Shown here: one piece after another, positions 1 to 5,996 of the stretch
Position numbering within the stretch: the stretch's first letter is position 1
Layout of the letters: each line of letters opens with the position of its first letter
Origin: Planctomycetota bacterium
GTDB taxonomy: Bacteria > Planctomycetota > Phycisphaerae > UBA1845 > PWPN01
Reading direction: 5' to 3'
NCBI GenBank assembly: GCA_016209665.1
Contig: JACQVT010000243.1
Coordinates: 1-8,504, forward strand
Length of the DNA: 8,504 nt
Notes under the pieces: generated by a model
Told to the model about the DNA's origin: nothing
What the model saw: only the letters and a program-made list of their open reading frames with translations
Databases searched by the model: none
Made by a program: the position numbers and the translations under genes

Positions 1-1
1 C

Positions 2-454
2 GTCGAGGTCTGCAACAACGGCATCGACGACAATGGGGACTGCCAGGTCGACGAAGGCTGCACCGAAATCTGCGACAACGGCATCGACGACGACGGCAAC
101 AGCCTGACGGACTGCGCCGATCCGCAGTGCACGGCCAGCCCGCTGTGCAGCGAGATCTGCGACAACGGCATCGACGACAACGCGAACAGCCTGGTGGACT
201 GCTACGACCCGATTTGCGACCCGTTCCCGGCCTGCCAGTGCCACGATCCGGTCGCGGACTCGGACGGTGACGGCGACGTCGACATGATCGACTTCGCCGG
301 CTGGCAGCGGTGCCACATAGTCGCCGCCGCCTTCTCGCAGGCGTGCATCTGCTTCGATCAGGACCGCGACGGCGACGTCGATGAACTCGATCTGACCCGT
401 CTCATCAACTGCGCGAACGGGCCGAGCGTCCCCGCCGACCCCGGCTGCGATTGA
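2..454 (+). CDS. Secreted protein, C-terminal part: MopE-type metal-binding motifs plus dockerin-like domain (5' truncated)
   Basis: The frame is open from the window edge and ends at TGA 452-454, giving the last 150 residues of a longer protein. Residues about 2-80 hold three copies of a motif of the form E-(V/I)-C-(D/N)-NGIDD, with further paired cysteines. The first copy continues into CQVDEGC, which fits the MopE-type putative metal-binding motif. Residues about 86-138 hold two calcium-loop-like segments, DSDGDGDVD and DQDRDGDVD, each followed by a hydrophobic helix and a cysteine. This is the usual arrangement of planctomycete dockerin-like or EF-hand C-termini. The chain ends in a GPS..PADPGCD tail, and the dockerin-like region of the protein at 782-3475 ends in a similar way ([10 protein letters not shown]). 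By family knowledge such proteins are exported and bind calcium or other metals. The enzymatic or adhesive part would lie upstream, outside the window, so overall function is unknown. The gene converges on the minus-strand gene ending at 782. Confidence 0.85.
   Translation, partial: VEVCNNGIDDNGDCQVDEGCTEICDNGIDDDGNSLTDCADPQCTASPLCSEICDNGIDDNANSLVDCYDPICDPFPACQCHDPVADSDGDGDVDMIDFAGWQRCHIVAAAFSQACICFDQDRDGDVDELDLTRLINCANGPSVPADPGCD
5..238 (+). repeat. Three MopE-like coding repeats
   Basis: Repeat units begin at 5, 65 and 152. Each opens with codons for E-(V/I)-C-(D/N)-N-G-I-D-D. Units 2 and 3 share an identical 24-base core (from ATCTGC to GACGAC). Unit 1 differs from that core by three bases. 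Units 2 and 3 continue with similar NSL-(T/V)-DC..P..C tails, while unit 1 has the CQVDEGC tail. The unequal spacing (60 and 87 bases) shows these are protein-motif repeats with variable tails, not a simple tandem satellite. Confidence 0.75.
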
Positions 455-503
455 CACGTCCAGACGATCAGAGACGGATCAGTGCAGGCCTGAGATGTGT
501 CAA
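451..503. terminator. Long-loop inverted repeat at the end of the first gene (possible terminator)
   Basis: TTGACACGTC at 451-460 overlaps the stop codon at 452-454. It can pair with GATGTGTCAA at 494-503: nine Watson-Crick pairs and one G-T pair, with a 33-base loop. CAAAAC follows on the plus strand, with no T-tract. The position suits a transcript-end structure for the plus-strand gene, but the long loop and missing T-run keep confidence low. Confidence 0.3.
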
Positions 504-605
504 AACGGGAGGACGGGGGAATGGAACTGGTAGTCGGAAATCGCCCCCCGGCCGGTAGTGGCCGATTGAGCATGACCGTGCCGCTCTAGACCGGGCACTG
601 TCCGA

Positions 606-659
606 ATGATCGTCGTCTCCGACACCACACCCATCAACTATCTGGTGTTGATCGCCTAG
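606..659 (+). pseudogene. Fossil of a PIN-domain (VapC/DUF3368-like) toxin gene, N-terminal 17 codons only
   Basis: ATG 606 to TAG 657-659 encodes MIVVSDTTPINYLVLIA. This is the characteristic first beta-strand and helix of DUF3368/VapC-like PIN-domain toxins, with the first metal-binding Asp in VVSD followed by T-(T/S)-P-(I/L)-NYL. A full PIN toxin is about 130-170 residues. Here a stop falls where the family usually has G followed by an acidic/hydrophobic IDLL-type segment, and downstream frames show no continuation. The upstream frame ends in a TGA that overlaps the ATG (ATGA at 606-609), as in intact toxin-antitoxin operons. At 572 a short ATG frame reads MTVPL before a stop, which might be what is left of an antitoxin start. 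The assignment rests on 17 residues of memory-based motif matching, but the motif is distinctive. Confidence 0.6.
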
Positions 660-691
660 CCCCTCGACGGCGGAGGCAGACGATAGAACGA

Positions 692-717
692 GCGCCACCC
701 CATCATCTGGTAGGCGC
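692..717. terminator. Imperfect GC hairpin between convergent genes
   Basis: GCGCCACCC at 692-700 and GGTAGGCGC at 709-717 can form a stem with seven of nine pairs and an 8-base loop. It lies about 65 bases downstream of the stop of the minus-strand gene at 782. There is no T-tract on either side, so a terminator role is a positional guess. Confidence 0.25.
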
Positions 718-781
718 CTGTGGAATTCACTATCTCCGGTCGTCCCCCATCCCTGTGCGCATCCCGCCGCGCTGCGTCGCT

Positions 782-3475
782 CTACTGCTCGCCGACGCGA
801 ATCTCGAAGGTTGGGCCAGGGTCCATCGGGGCTGAACCGCCTTGAGCGGCAGTGTAATAGGTGCCGTAGGTCAGCCGCAGGTGATAGACGCCGGGTACAC
901 CAGCCACCTGGAGTGTCAACGTGGCTACTCTGGCCGCTCCGGGACTCATGGTCCCCGCCGTCGTCGCGCCCAAGGGGGCAATGGTGGTGAACCAGGCGTC
1001 CACGGGGTTATTGATCGGGCCGGCCAGAGCGTCCAGGCCGTGCGTGCCCGTATGGGTCTGGGTGCCGGACTCAAGGGCTCTTCCCGCGCAGGCGGCGTCC
1101 TTCACCGTACTCCGGCAGATCACAGCGGCTTGGGCGTCCACGATGATCCAGTCCACTTGGCCGCAGTTGTAGCGACTGGGCAGAACCTGGCTACTCAGGC
1201 CCGCCCAGGCCAGCAGTTCGGCCTGCGGGGTCCAGTCGGCGGCGTCGATGTTGACCACGTTGGGAACGTCGACCGAGGGCACGGCGTCCCAGGCGTCCAC
1301 CGGCTCGGCGGTCGCCACCACCACGTCCACCACCACGGTCCCGCCGGTCGATGGCAGGCTCACCGATTGGTCGCTGCCGTCGTGGGTAACGAAGTACGCC
1401 ATCGCGCCCTGTTCGGGCATGGGCAGGACTTCTTGTGGCACCGCCGCCTCGGCGGTGCTGCCTTCCAGGAGGCTCATCATCTGTTCGCCACCACCCTGCA
1501 TACCCTCTCCTTCGCAGGCGTCGCCCAAGCCGTCCTGGTCGGTGTCGGCCTGATCGGGGTTCCACACCGTGGGGCAGTTGTCGCAGACGTCCCCCACACC
1601 GTCGCCGTCGCTGTCGTCCTGCCAATAGTTGGATACGGTCGGGCAGTTGTCGCAGGGGTCGCCCCACCAGTCGCCGTCGGAGTCGGTCTGATCGGGGTTC
1701 GCAACCGTTGGGCAGGTGTCACACAGGTCGCCCACGCCGTCGCTATCCGTGTCCGGCTGGTCCGGTTCGTATTCGTTCGGACAGTTGTCGCACACGTCCC
1801 CGAAGGTATCGCCGTCGAAGTCGGCCTGATCCGCGTTGATCACGGCCGGACAGTTGTCGCAGGCGTCGCCGACGCTATCTTCGTCGGCGTCCGCTTGGTC
1901 CGCATTCACGACGGTAGGACAGTTGTCGACGATATCAGGAATGCCGTCGTCATCGCCGTCTGGCGGTTGCTGGTAACCTGGAGCCGGGTCTTGGCAGTCA
2001 GCATCTGGCAGAATGCCAGGCCCCGCCGCGCAGGCTGCAAATCCAGGCACCACTCCCAAATCCGAGTAGTCGATTGTACCGTTCCCATCGCTATCAAGCA
2101 CCGCGCAGTCCGGTCTCAGGCTACCGCCACCGGCGGTAAGACACATCTGCCATAGGGAGAAGTCCTTGGAGTCAATGGCACAGTCATCGTTCAGGTCATA
2201 TTTCTTCCACGTGAGGCACTCATCGCCATCGCTGCTGCAGCGGTGTCGAGAGTATGGCGACTCGTCGGCACCGACATCGACACGGCAGTATTGCACACGC
2301 GGCTGAGATTCGAAGTCCCACGTGGCAGGCGGTGAAGTGTTCCTGTCGCCTCGGTCGACGCAGGGTGATCCGTCGGTCAGATGGTAGTCGTTGCTGGAGA
2401 CGAACGCCGGATCGGCGCTGAAGTTGCTCGTGCCCGGTGGCGTGCCTTGGATATTGCAGAACGTTGGTGTCACACCGCCAGCAATCTCTGCGCCCGAGTT
2501 ATCCCACAGAATACAATTCCTGACGGTTGACTGAGAGCCGGCGTAGAGCCCCCCGGCGTTGTTTCCAACAATGGTGCAGTTCACCACGGCTTGACCTGAG
2601 TTCAGCAAGTAGACAGCGCTCCCGCTTGGACAGATGTTCGATGTCAGGACACAGTTGACCGCTGTGCACAGGCCCGACGCGTACATCCCCGCACCATCGA
2701 CTGAGGCAGAGTTTCCAGAGATCGTACAGTTCCTGACTATAACTTGGCCGGCGTCCACTCGAATACCCGCTCCTGCACTGTCGGCGTCCGTCCCGTTCGC
2801 GTTTGCGTCTTGCACGGTGAAACCATCCAGTACGATGTCGGTTGCACCACTGATTCTAACGACATGGTAGCTGCCGCCGTTGCCCACGTTGCCGCTCAGC
2901 GTCGTCACGTACTGCTGAATCCGTCGGTCATCGGGGTTGCTCGCTCCGTGACCCGCGAAGCCCCCAATCATGCGGACACAGGTGGGCAAGGCGAATGTCG
3001 CGTTTCGGTCATTCGTGTAGGTGTGCGTGACGGGATCCCAGTCCGGCCGGTACGTCCCCTGGCCTACCCAGAGTACATCTCCTTCATGCGCCGACGCCAG
3101 TGCATCCTGCAAGTGACGGAATGGCGTTACCCAACTCTTGCCATCCTCCGGGCCCGGATTTCGACTGTCCACGAAGATCCTGCTATGGACCGGAGTTGGG
3201 ATCCCATCCATCTCTACGCCGCCAATTAGGCCGCCCATGATGTCGCATATGTCGGGGATCCCGTTGGCCGGCCCAACGTCTAGTTCGCACGCGTTGGGGG
3301 TCCAGTCAGGACTGCACGTCGCCTCACCCCAGTGCAACACGCTGCACGCACACCACGAACAAACTAGCGTAAACTCCTGCGCCGCCCATCCGTCTGTTGG
3401 GTGTATCAGGTCTTGCGCGCAGTTGAAATGTCCGATGAACTGATCCGTGTACGGTTGGGGGGGCCGGTGCGTCAT
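782..3475 (-). CDS. Large modular secreted protein, C-terminal part: beta-helix, dockerin-like loops, six TSP3 repeats, unassigned C-terminal domain
   Basis: This 897-residue frame (ATG 3475, stop 782) has no signal peptide at its start. It is best read as the continuation of the VWA frame at 3324-4160 after a frameshift near 3457-3463. Residues 1-60 are cysteine-rich. Residues 63-80 contain an NGIPDICDI motif common in planctomycete secreted proteins. Residues about 98-405 form a right-handed beta-helix: the IFVDSRN..DGKSW..LQDAL entry, rungs of the NCTISGN type, and the closing DPAFVS...[15 protein letters not shown] and DVGADE signatures of the pectin-lyase-like anchor family. Residues about 424-494 hold two EF-hand-like segments (DLNDDCAID and DSDGNGTID) of dockerin type. 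Residues 506-655 are six TSP3 calcium-binding repeats. Residues about 690-897 form a beta-rich domain that I cannot assign. By family knowledge this is an exported, calcium-stabilised surface or matrix protein; no catalytic residues were recognised. The repeats on this strand produce long spurious frames on the other strand. Confidence 0.8.
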   Translation of the reverse strand: MTHRPPQPYTDQFIGHFNCAQDLIHPTDGWAAQEFTLVCSWCACSVLHWGEATCSPDWTPNACELDVGPANGIPDICDIMGGLIGGVEMDGIPTPVHSRIFVDSRNPGPEDGKSWVTPFRHLQDALASAHEGDVLWVGQGTYRPDWDPVTHTYTNDRNATFALPTCVRMIGGFAGHGASNPDDRRIQQYVTTLSGNVGNGGSYHVVRISGATDIVLDGFTVQDANANGTDADSAGAGIRVDAGQVIVRNCTISGNSASVDGAGMYASGLCTAVNCVLTSNICPSGSAVYLLNSGQAVVNCTIVGNNAGGLYAGSQSTVRNCILWDNSGAEIAGGVTPTFCNIQGTPPGTSNFSADPAFVSSNDYHLTDGSPCVDRGDRNTSPPATWDFESQPRVQYCRVDVGADESPYSRHRCSSDGDECLTWKKYDLNDDCAIDSKDFSLWQMCLTAGGGSLRPDCAVLDSDGNGTIDYSDLGVVPGFAACAAGPGILPDADCQDPAPGYQQPPDGDDDGIPDIVDNCPTVVNADQADADEDSVGDACDNCPAVINADQADFDGDTFGDVCDNCPNEYEPDQPDTDSDGVGDLCDTCPTVANPDQTDSDGDWWGDPCDNCPTVSNYWQDDSDGDGVGDVCDNCPTVWNPDQADTDQDGLGDACEGEGMQGGGEQMMSLLEGSTAEAAVPQEVLPMPEQGAMAYFVTHDGSDQSVSLPSTGGTVVVDVVVATAEPVDAWDAVPSVDVPNVVNIDAADWTPQAELLAWAGLSSQVLPSRYNCGQVDWIIVDAQAAVICRSTVKDAACAGRALESGTQTHTGTHGLDALAGPINNPVDAWFTTIAPLGATTAGTMSPGAARVATLTLQVAGVPGVYHLRLTYGTYYTAAQGGSAPMDPGPTFEIRVGEQ
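1511..1960 (-). repeat. Six thrombospondin type-3 repeats, exact 69-bp period
   Basis: This stretch encodes residues 506-655 of the 897-residue frame. The VDNCP/CDNCP/CDTCP element recurs with its first residue at 516, 539, 562, 585, 608 and 631, exactly 23 residues apart with no indels. Each unit has the form (D/N)xD..GxGDxCDNCPxxxNxDQxD, a string of aspartates and paired cysteines known in TSP3 modules to bind calcium. Codons and variable positions differ between units, so the array is old or selected for register, not a fresh DNA duplication. Confidence 0.85.
1994..2206 (-). other. Dockerin-like calcium-loop pair inside the large protein
   Basis: This stretch encodes residues about 424-494 of the 897-residue frame. 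Two loops, DLNDDCAID and DSDGNGTID, are each followed by a helix with hydrophobic and cysteine residues (DFSLWQMC and [11 protein letters not shown]). The segment ends in [10 protein letters not shown]. The same pattern closes the protein at 2-454, so both probably carry the same type of C-terminal sorting or binding module. Here it is internal rather than terminal, which is less usual. Confidence 0.65.
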
Positions 3476-4160
3476 AGGTGTTGGCGACCTTCCGCAAGAA
3501 CTGTGCCGGCGTCTTCTCCGATGGGCAATCGCACGGCAGATTGATCAAAACCGTGCAGATCATCGCCGGAAGCGTGCCGGCGGCATAGCCGGTCCCGGTC
3601 CTGACATCGGTAGCCCTCTCAAGAGTTGGGATGTCATCATTGGGGTCCGGCTCGCCATCAGTCGACAGAATCACAAGCCGCTTGTTGCCGTGGGCGCGAA
3701 TCTTGAATTCGTCAACTGCCGTCTTCAAGGCCTCGGACATCCACGTGTGGCTGTTCATGTACTCCATTTGCTCGATGCTGGAGATCAGGGCGGCGGCAGT
3801 GCTGGGACTGTCGATTCTTGTCAACTGAATCTCCACCCTGGGGTAGTCCGAAAACTGGATTACGGAGATGGCGACGGAGCCATCATGCGGGATGAATGCG
3901 TTCGGTCCAGAAATGCAGTTGATGATCCCTTGCTTTTCCAAGGCCCACGCGCCCGTGCTCCCGAAAGGTAGGCTGCCCGAGCTATCGACCAGGAAGATGA
4001 TGTCCGTCGTTTCCAGGCCGGTAGCGCTGTCCGGCCCCAGATTCAGCGGGGGCAGTTGACTGTAATCTGGGCTTACGTTTGGCGGTTCCTCCACCGCATG
4101 AAGGGATGAGCAAACCAAACCCGCGCACAACAGCACTTCTTTCGCATAACGTTTCAGCAT
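3324..4160 (-). CDS. VWA-domain secreted protein, N-terminal part of the large modular protein (frameshifted)
   Basis: ATG 4160 opens a 278-residue frame ending at 3324. A TTG at 4178 is also in frame. I prefer ATG 4160 because GGGA lies 8 bases upstream and it gives a compact signal peptide: MLKRY followed by a hydrophobic stretch, with cleavage likely near LHA-VEE at residue 22. Residues about 53-225 are a von Willebrand factor A domain with a complete metal-ion-dependent adhesion site: D59-S61-S63 (DSSGS), T139 in SHTWMSEAL, and D168 in [10 protein letters not shown]. Up to about residue 235 the sequence is natural. Beyond that it becomes an arginine-rich off-frame tail up to the stop at 3324, while the overlapping frame (782-3475) reads as normal protein. 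The switch coincides with seven consecutive C on the coding strand. Deleting one C joins ...YDAPAP to QPYTDQF... and yields one protein of 1125 residues. The gene lies 53 bases downstream of the PEP-CTERM gene on the same strand, probably in one operon. Confidence 0.75.
   Translation of the reverse strand: MLKRYAKEVLLCAGLVCSSLHAVEEPPNVSPDYSQLPPLNLGPDSATGLETTDIIFLVDSSGSLPFGSTGAWALEKQGIINCISGPNAFIPHDGSVAISVIQFSDYPRVEIQLTRIDSPSTAAALISSIEQMEYMNSHTWMSEALKTAVDEFKIRAHGNKRLVILSTDGEPDPNDDIPTLERATDVRTGTGYAAGTLPAMICTVLINLPCDCPSEKTPAQFLRKVANTYDAPAPPTVHGSVHRTFQLRARPDTPNRRMGGAGVYASLFVVCVQRVALG
3457..3463 (-). other. Homopolymer tract (seven G on plus strand) at the frame switch
   Basis: Seven G on the plus strand, seven C on the coding strand, sit exactly where the VWA frame stops making protein-like sequence and the beta-helix frame starts. 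A tract of six C would restore one continuous reading frame. Possible causes are a sequencing or assembly error, a true inactivating mutation, or slippage-driven phase variation. The sequence alone does not decide between them. Confidence 0.7.
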
Positions 4161-4213
4161 GGTGTTATTCCCATTCAACGACCTGAGTGTTTATCTTTCT
4201 CGGCAATATGATG

Positions 4214-4873
4214 TTAACGACAGCGCTCGTTCGAACGCCGGAGACAGCTAATGAAACCGGCAGAGAATAGCCACAAGAGCAGAGTGCTCGGTTCCGGGGT
4301 CAAGACCAGCGATTCCAGAGTGCCAACAATCCGCACATAGTTGGCCGCCTGAAAACCGAAAGCCCGGTAGGGAAAGACATCAAACGAAGGGGCGACCGTC
4401 GGGAGGGCGTCGCTCTCAAACGCGCTGCCGTTTGTCCGGCTCAAACCCACGGTCATTTCCGAGATCGACCTTCCGGATGACTGGAACCCAACAGCGGAGA
4501 TGACGAATCCGCTGTCCCAGCCGATGGAGTTGTATACCGAGATTTCGCATCGGTCACCGCTCGTCGCACCTGTCCAGTTTCCCACATTGATTGAGAAAGA
4601 CGAGTCGGCCGAGGTGTAGATGCCGATGCTGGGGTTGTCCGGGACGGAGTCTGGCACTGTTGGGTCATACGTGTAGGTCCCGGAAAAGGGGACTCCCGGC
4701 GCGACCAGCCCCACCCAGTCGCCGGAGGGATCGGTCACCGTGTCAATACGACCCGAGAATTGATAGGAGGTCATCAAGACACCTTCGGCGTTTTGAAGCC
4801 CCATCGCCAGTGCCGCGCTCATCGCGAGAGTGACTGCCAGATTGATACTTATTTCTCTTGGTTGGGACTTCAT
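4214..4873 (-). CDS. PEP-CTERM sorting-domain protein of unknown function
   Basis: The protein has 219 residues, from ATG 4873 to TAA 4214. The start is well supported by AGGAGG (plus-strand CCTCCT at 4882-4887) with an 8-base spacer. Residues about 10-30 are an N-terminal signal peptide (INLAVTLAMSAALAMGL...). The C-terminus is a classic PEP-CTERM signal: P193-E194-P195-ST, a hydrophobic segment (LLLWLFSAGFI) and an arginine-rich tail. Such proteins are known to be exported, then processed by an exosortase and delivered to the cell surface or extracellular matrix. The mature part is rich in Ser, Gly, Thr and aromatic residues, with a beta-strand-like pattern including FSGTYTYDPTVPD, a motif seen in several PEP-CTERM proteins. 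No enzyme motif was found. It is probably the first gene of an operon with the VWA/TSP3 gene downstream. No exosortase gene is in the window. Confidence 0.85.
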   Translation of the reverse strand: MKSQPREISINLAVTLAMSAALAMGLQNAEGVLMTSYQFSGRIDTVTDPSGDWVGLVAPGVPFSGTYTYDPTVPDSVPDNPSIGIYTSADSSFSINVGNWTGATSGDRCEISVYNSIGWDSGFVISAVGFQSSGRSISEMTVGLSRTNGSAFESDALPTVAPSFDVFPYRAFGFQAANYVRIVGTLESLVLTPEPSTLLLWLFSAGFISCLRRSNERCR

Positions 4874-4881
4874 CGTCGCTT

Positions 4882-4887
4882 CCTCCT
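4882..4887 (-). promoter_or_regulatory. Strong Shine-Dalgarno site of the PEP-CTERM gene
   Basis: CCTCCT on the plus strand is a perfect AGGAGG on the coding strand, 8 bases before ATG 4873. It fixes the start codon and contrasts with the weak site in front of the VWA gene. Confidence 0.75.
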
Positions 4888-5050
4888 CTGGGGTGTGACG
4901 TTTGGTTCGGAGCTAATCCGTCGAATCCTCAAGCGGTTGCGTGTGCGGCGGTGTCAACCCCGAACTCGGATGCTCTCCGGTCCTGCGCCGTCGAATCTCC
5001 CACTCCGAGGGTGGTGCTTGCGGCCAGTAGTGAATCACGGTAACCAAAAC

Positions 5051-5117
5051 CATGGAAGCTGGAGACCAGCATGTCCCCTTGGATTCCATGCCCGGGTCCG
5101 GGCCGCCCGCCACGGGC
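5051..5117 (-). promoter_or_regulatory. Nested hairpins in the putative leader of the PEP-CTERM operon
   Basis: CATGGAA at 5051-5057 pairs with TTCCATG at 5084-5090 (7 bp). Directly inside, GCTGG at 5058-5062 pairs with CCAGC at 5066-5070 around the 3-base loop AGA, leaving 13 unpaired bases on one side. A second hairpin, GCCCG-CCA-CGGGC, lies at 5105-5117. In a minus-strand transcript starting near 5153 these structures would come first, about 180-240 bases before the start codon. They could be a regulatory leader or an RNA-stability element. No known riboswitch class was recognised. Confidence 0.35.
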
Positions 5118-5159
5118 ACGAGCCCCGAATGACCGCCGTAGCGTTGTCGACCTAACCAC

Positions 5160-5188
5160 GTTATTCACCGGACTAGCAAGGAAGTCAA
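5160..5188 (-). promoter_or_regulatory. Candidate sigma-70-type promoter for the PEP-CTERM operon
   Basis: On the minus strand TTGACT (5188-5183) is followed after exactly 17 bases by AATAAC (5165-5160). The -35 box matches five of six consensus bases and the -10 box four of six. Transcription would start near 5153 and leave a leader of about 280 bases. A 6-bp inverted repeat, AATCAG/CTGATT at 5203-5223, sits immediately upstream. Planctomycete promoters are poorly defined, so this is only a candidate. Confidence 0.35.
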
Positions 5189-5341
5189 GGCCCCTCTGTG
5201 ATAATCAGCGGCTCCGCCTGATTTGCGTGGTCCACCGCGCCACTTGGGCTGCCACGACGTGGCGGGGCACACGAAAACCCCCTTCCGCCAGGGTAGACCG
5301 TGTGACGGTGCCGCTGCCTCACTGCCCGACGCCAAGTGAGT

Positions 5342-5370
5342 GACAGGTTGCCAGTCACCAACTGCCTGTC
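5342..5370. other. Stem-loop in the gene-free region
   Basis: GACAGG at 5342-5347 pairs with CCTGTC at 5365-5370. The stem continues as TTG (5348-5350) with CAA (5359-5361), bulging three bases and closing an 8-base loop. No T-tract follows on either strand. It could belong to an unannotated RNA, a mobile-element remnant, or chance structure in GC-rich DNA. Confidence 0.3.
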
Positions 5371-5903
5371 GCCGACCAGGCGCTCGTCTTCCCTCTCCTG
5401 GGTGACGCGAGAAACCCGAAGAACAAAGAACTCAGCGAGGCACCTCGCGGACGGTGCTGACGTCGACCTTCATCGCCGGCTGCGCGTCACGTCATTGGCC
5501 TTCCACCTTCCTTTGCACGGACCAGATGCCTTTGGGGGACGCCACACGGTTCTCCAGGACAACCACGCGGCTGAGGATCGCGGATCAGGGGGGTCTGGGG
5601 ATAGGTCTCCCGTGCCCGCCTGCGTATCCTGCGAGCCGGTCACCCGCTCCCCGACGGGTGTGCAAAGTTCACGAGTTATATCGCCACCGACACTAACTCG
5701 TCCAGTTGTAGTATGGCACCACATTCGCTAAAGTCAACAGCGAAAATCTGCAGAAAGTGAATGCCTGACGACCCCGCCGGCAGCAGGGGCCCTCCATCCC
5801 GCCTGGGGCGTCTTCAGAGTTGTCGGTTGACCGGCCGGCGTGAAGTGATCGCCGAGATTCTGTGCCACCTTCGGCCGACGCAGGCGTATGGCTTGATTCC
5901 ACG

Positions 5904-5931
5904 TTGCATTCGGCAGGGGGGGTACTACAAT
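5904..5931 (+). promoter_or_regulatory. Candidate promoter of the ctaA-ctaB operon
   Basis: TTGCAT at 5904-5909 is followed after 16 bases by TACAAT at 5926-5931. TACAAT matches five of six consensus -10 bases; the -35 box is weak (three of six). The predicted start near 5938 leaves a leader of about 60 bases before ATG 5997. Confidence 0.4.
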
Positions 5932-5996
5932 TCGCTATTCCCGGCTGGCCGGGGGCCGGGATGTGATACCTTCGCGAGTCTGGGAGTTGGGTCGAC

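Larger units (their letters stand above)
455..781. other. Spacer between convergent genes
   Basis: No intact gene is visible in these 327 bases. They contain the second arm of the inverted repeat at 494-503, a toxin-gene fossil at 606-659, and a GC-rich imperfect hairpin at 692-717. There is also a 22-codon mini-ORF at 521-589, preceded by GGGAGG at 507-512 with an 8-base spacer; its product matches nothing I recognise. Part of this spacer looks like decayed accessory DNA. Confidence 0.6.
4874..5996. other. Gene-free region between divergent operons
   Basis: About 1.1 kb without a convincing coding region. The open frames present are short, rich in Arg, Pro and Ser, lack plausible starts, and show no recognised motif. 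The 4874-5190 part would be the 5' leader of the minus-strand operon if the promoter at 5160-5188 is real. It holds nested hairpins at 5051-5117 and a 10-base direct repeat, CCGTCGAATC at 4918-4927 and 4988-4997, which may be chance. An inverted repeat at 5203-5223 (AATCAG/CTGATT arms) lies just upstream of that promoter. The middle part contains a hairpin at 5251-5263 (GCCAC-GAC-GTGGC) and a larger stem-loop at 5342-5370. The right end carries a candidate promoter for ctaA. Decayed genes are possible but none was identified. Confidence 0.55.

Noticed and set aside
1511..1960. Regular 69-base periodicity considered as a CRISPR or satellite array
   Set aside because: The period is maintained in the protein code of the minus strand as TSP3 motifs, and units are not identical at the DNA level.
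842..2155. 437-residue open frame on the plus strand
   Set aside because: It lies antisense to the TSP3 and C-terminal coding region. Its composition (Val, Gly, Arg, His runs with a 23-residue period) mirrors the repeats on the other strand, and no protein motif is seen.
4161..4178. TTG start at 4178 for the VWA frame
   Set aside because: It adds six polar residues before the signal peptide and has no better ribosome site. ATG 4160 gives a normal signal peptide and has GGGA 8 bases upstream.
4905..4930. Sequence resembling a tRNA T-loop (GTCGAATCC)
   Set aside because: The flanking bases do not form the five-pair T stem, and no D, anticodon or acceptor arms can be built around it.
4929..5168. 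79-residue GTG-started frame on the minus strand
   Set aside because: No Shine-Dalgarno site, no motif, and no strong codon signal. Its start overlaps the candidate -10 box.
5336..5731. 131-residue plus-strand frame in the gene-free region
   Set aside because: Arg/Ser/Pro-rich composition in every frame here and no recognised domain. It looks like chance openness in GC-rich DNA.
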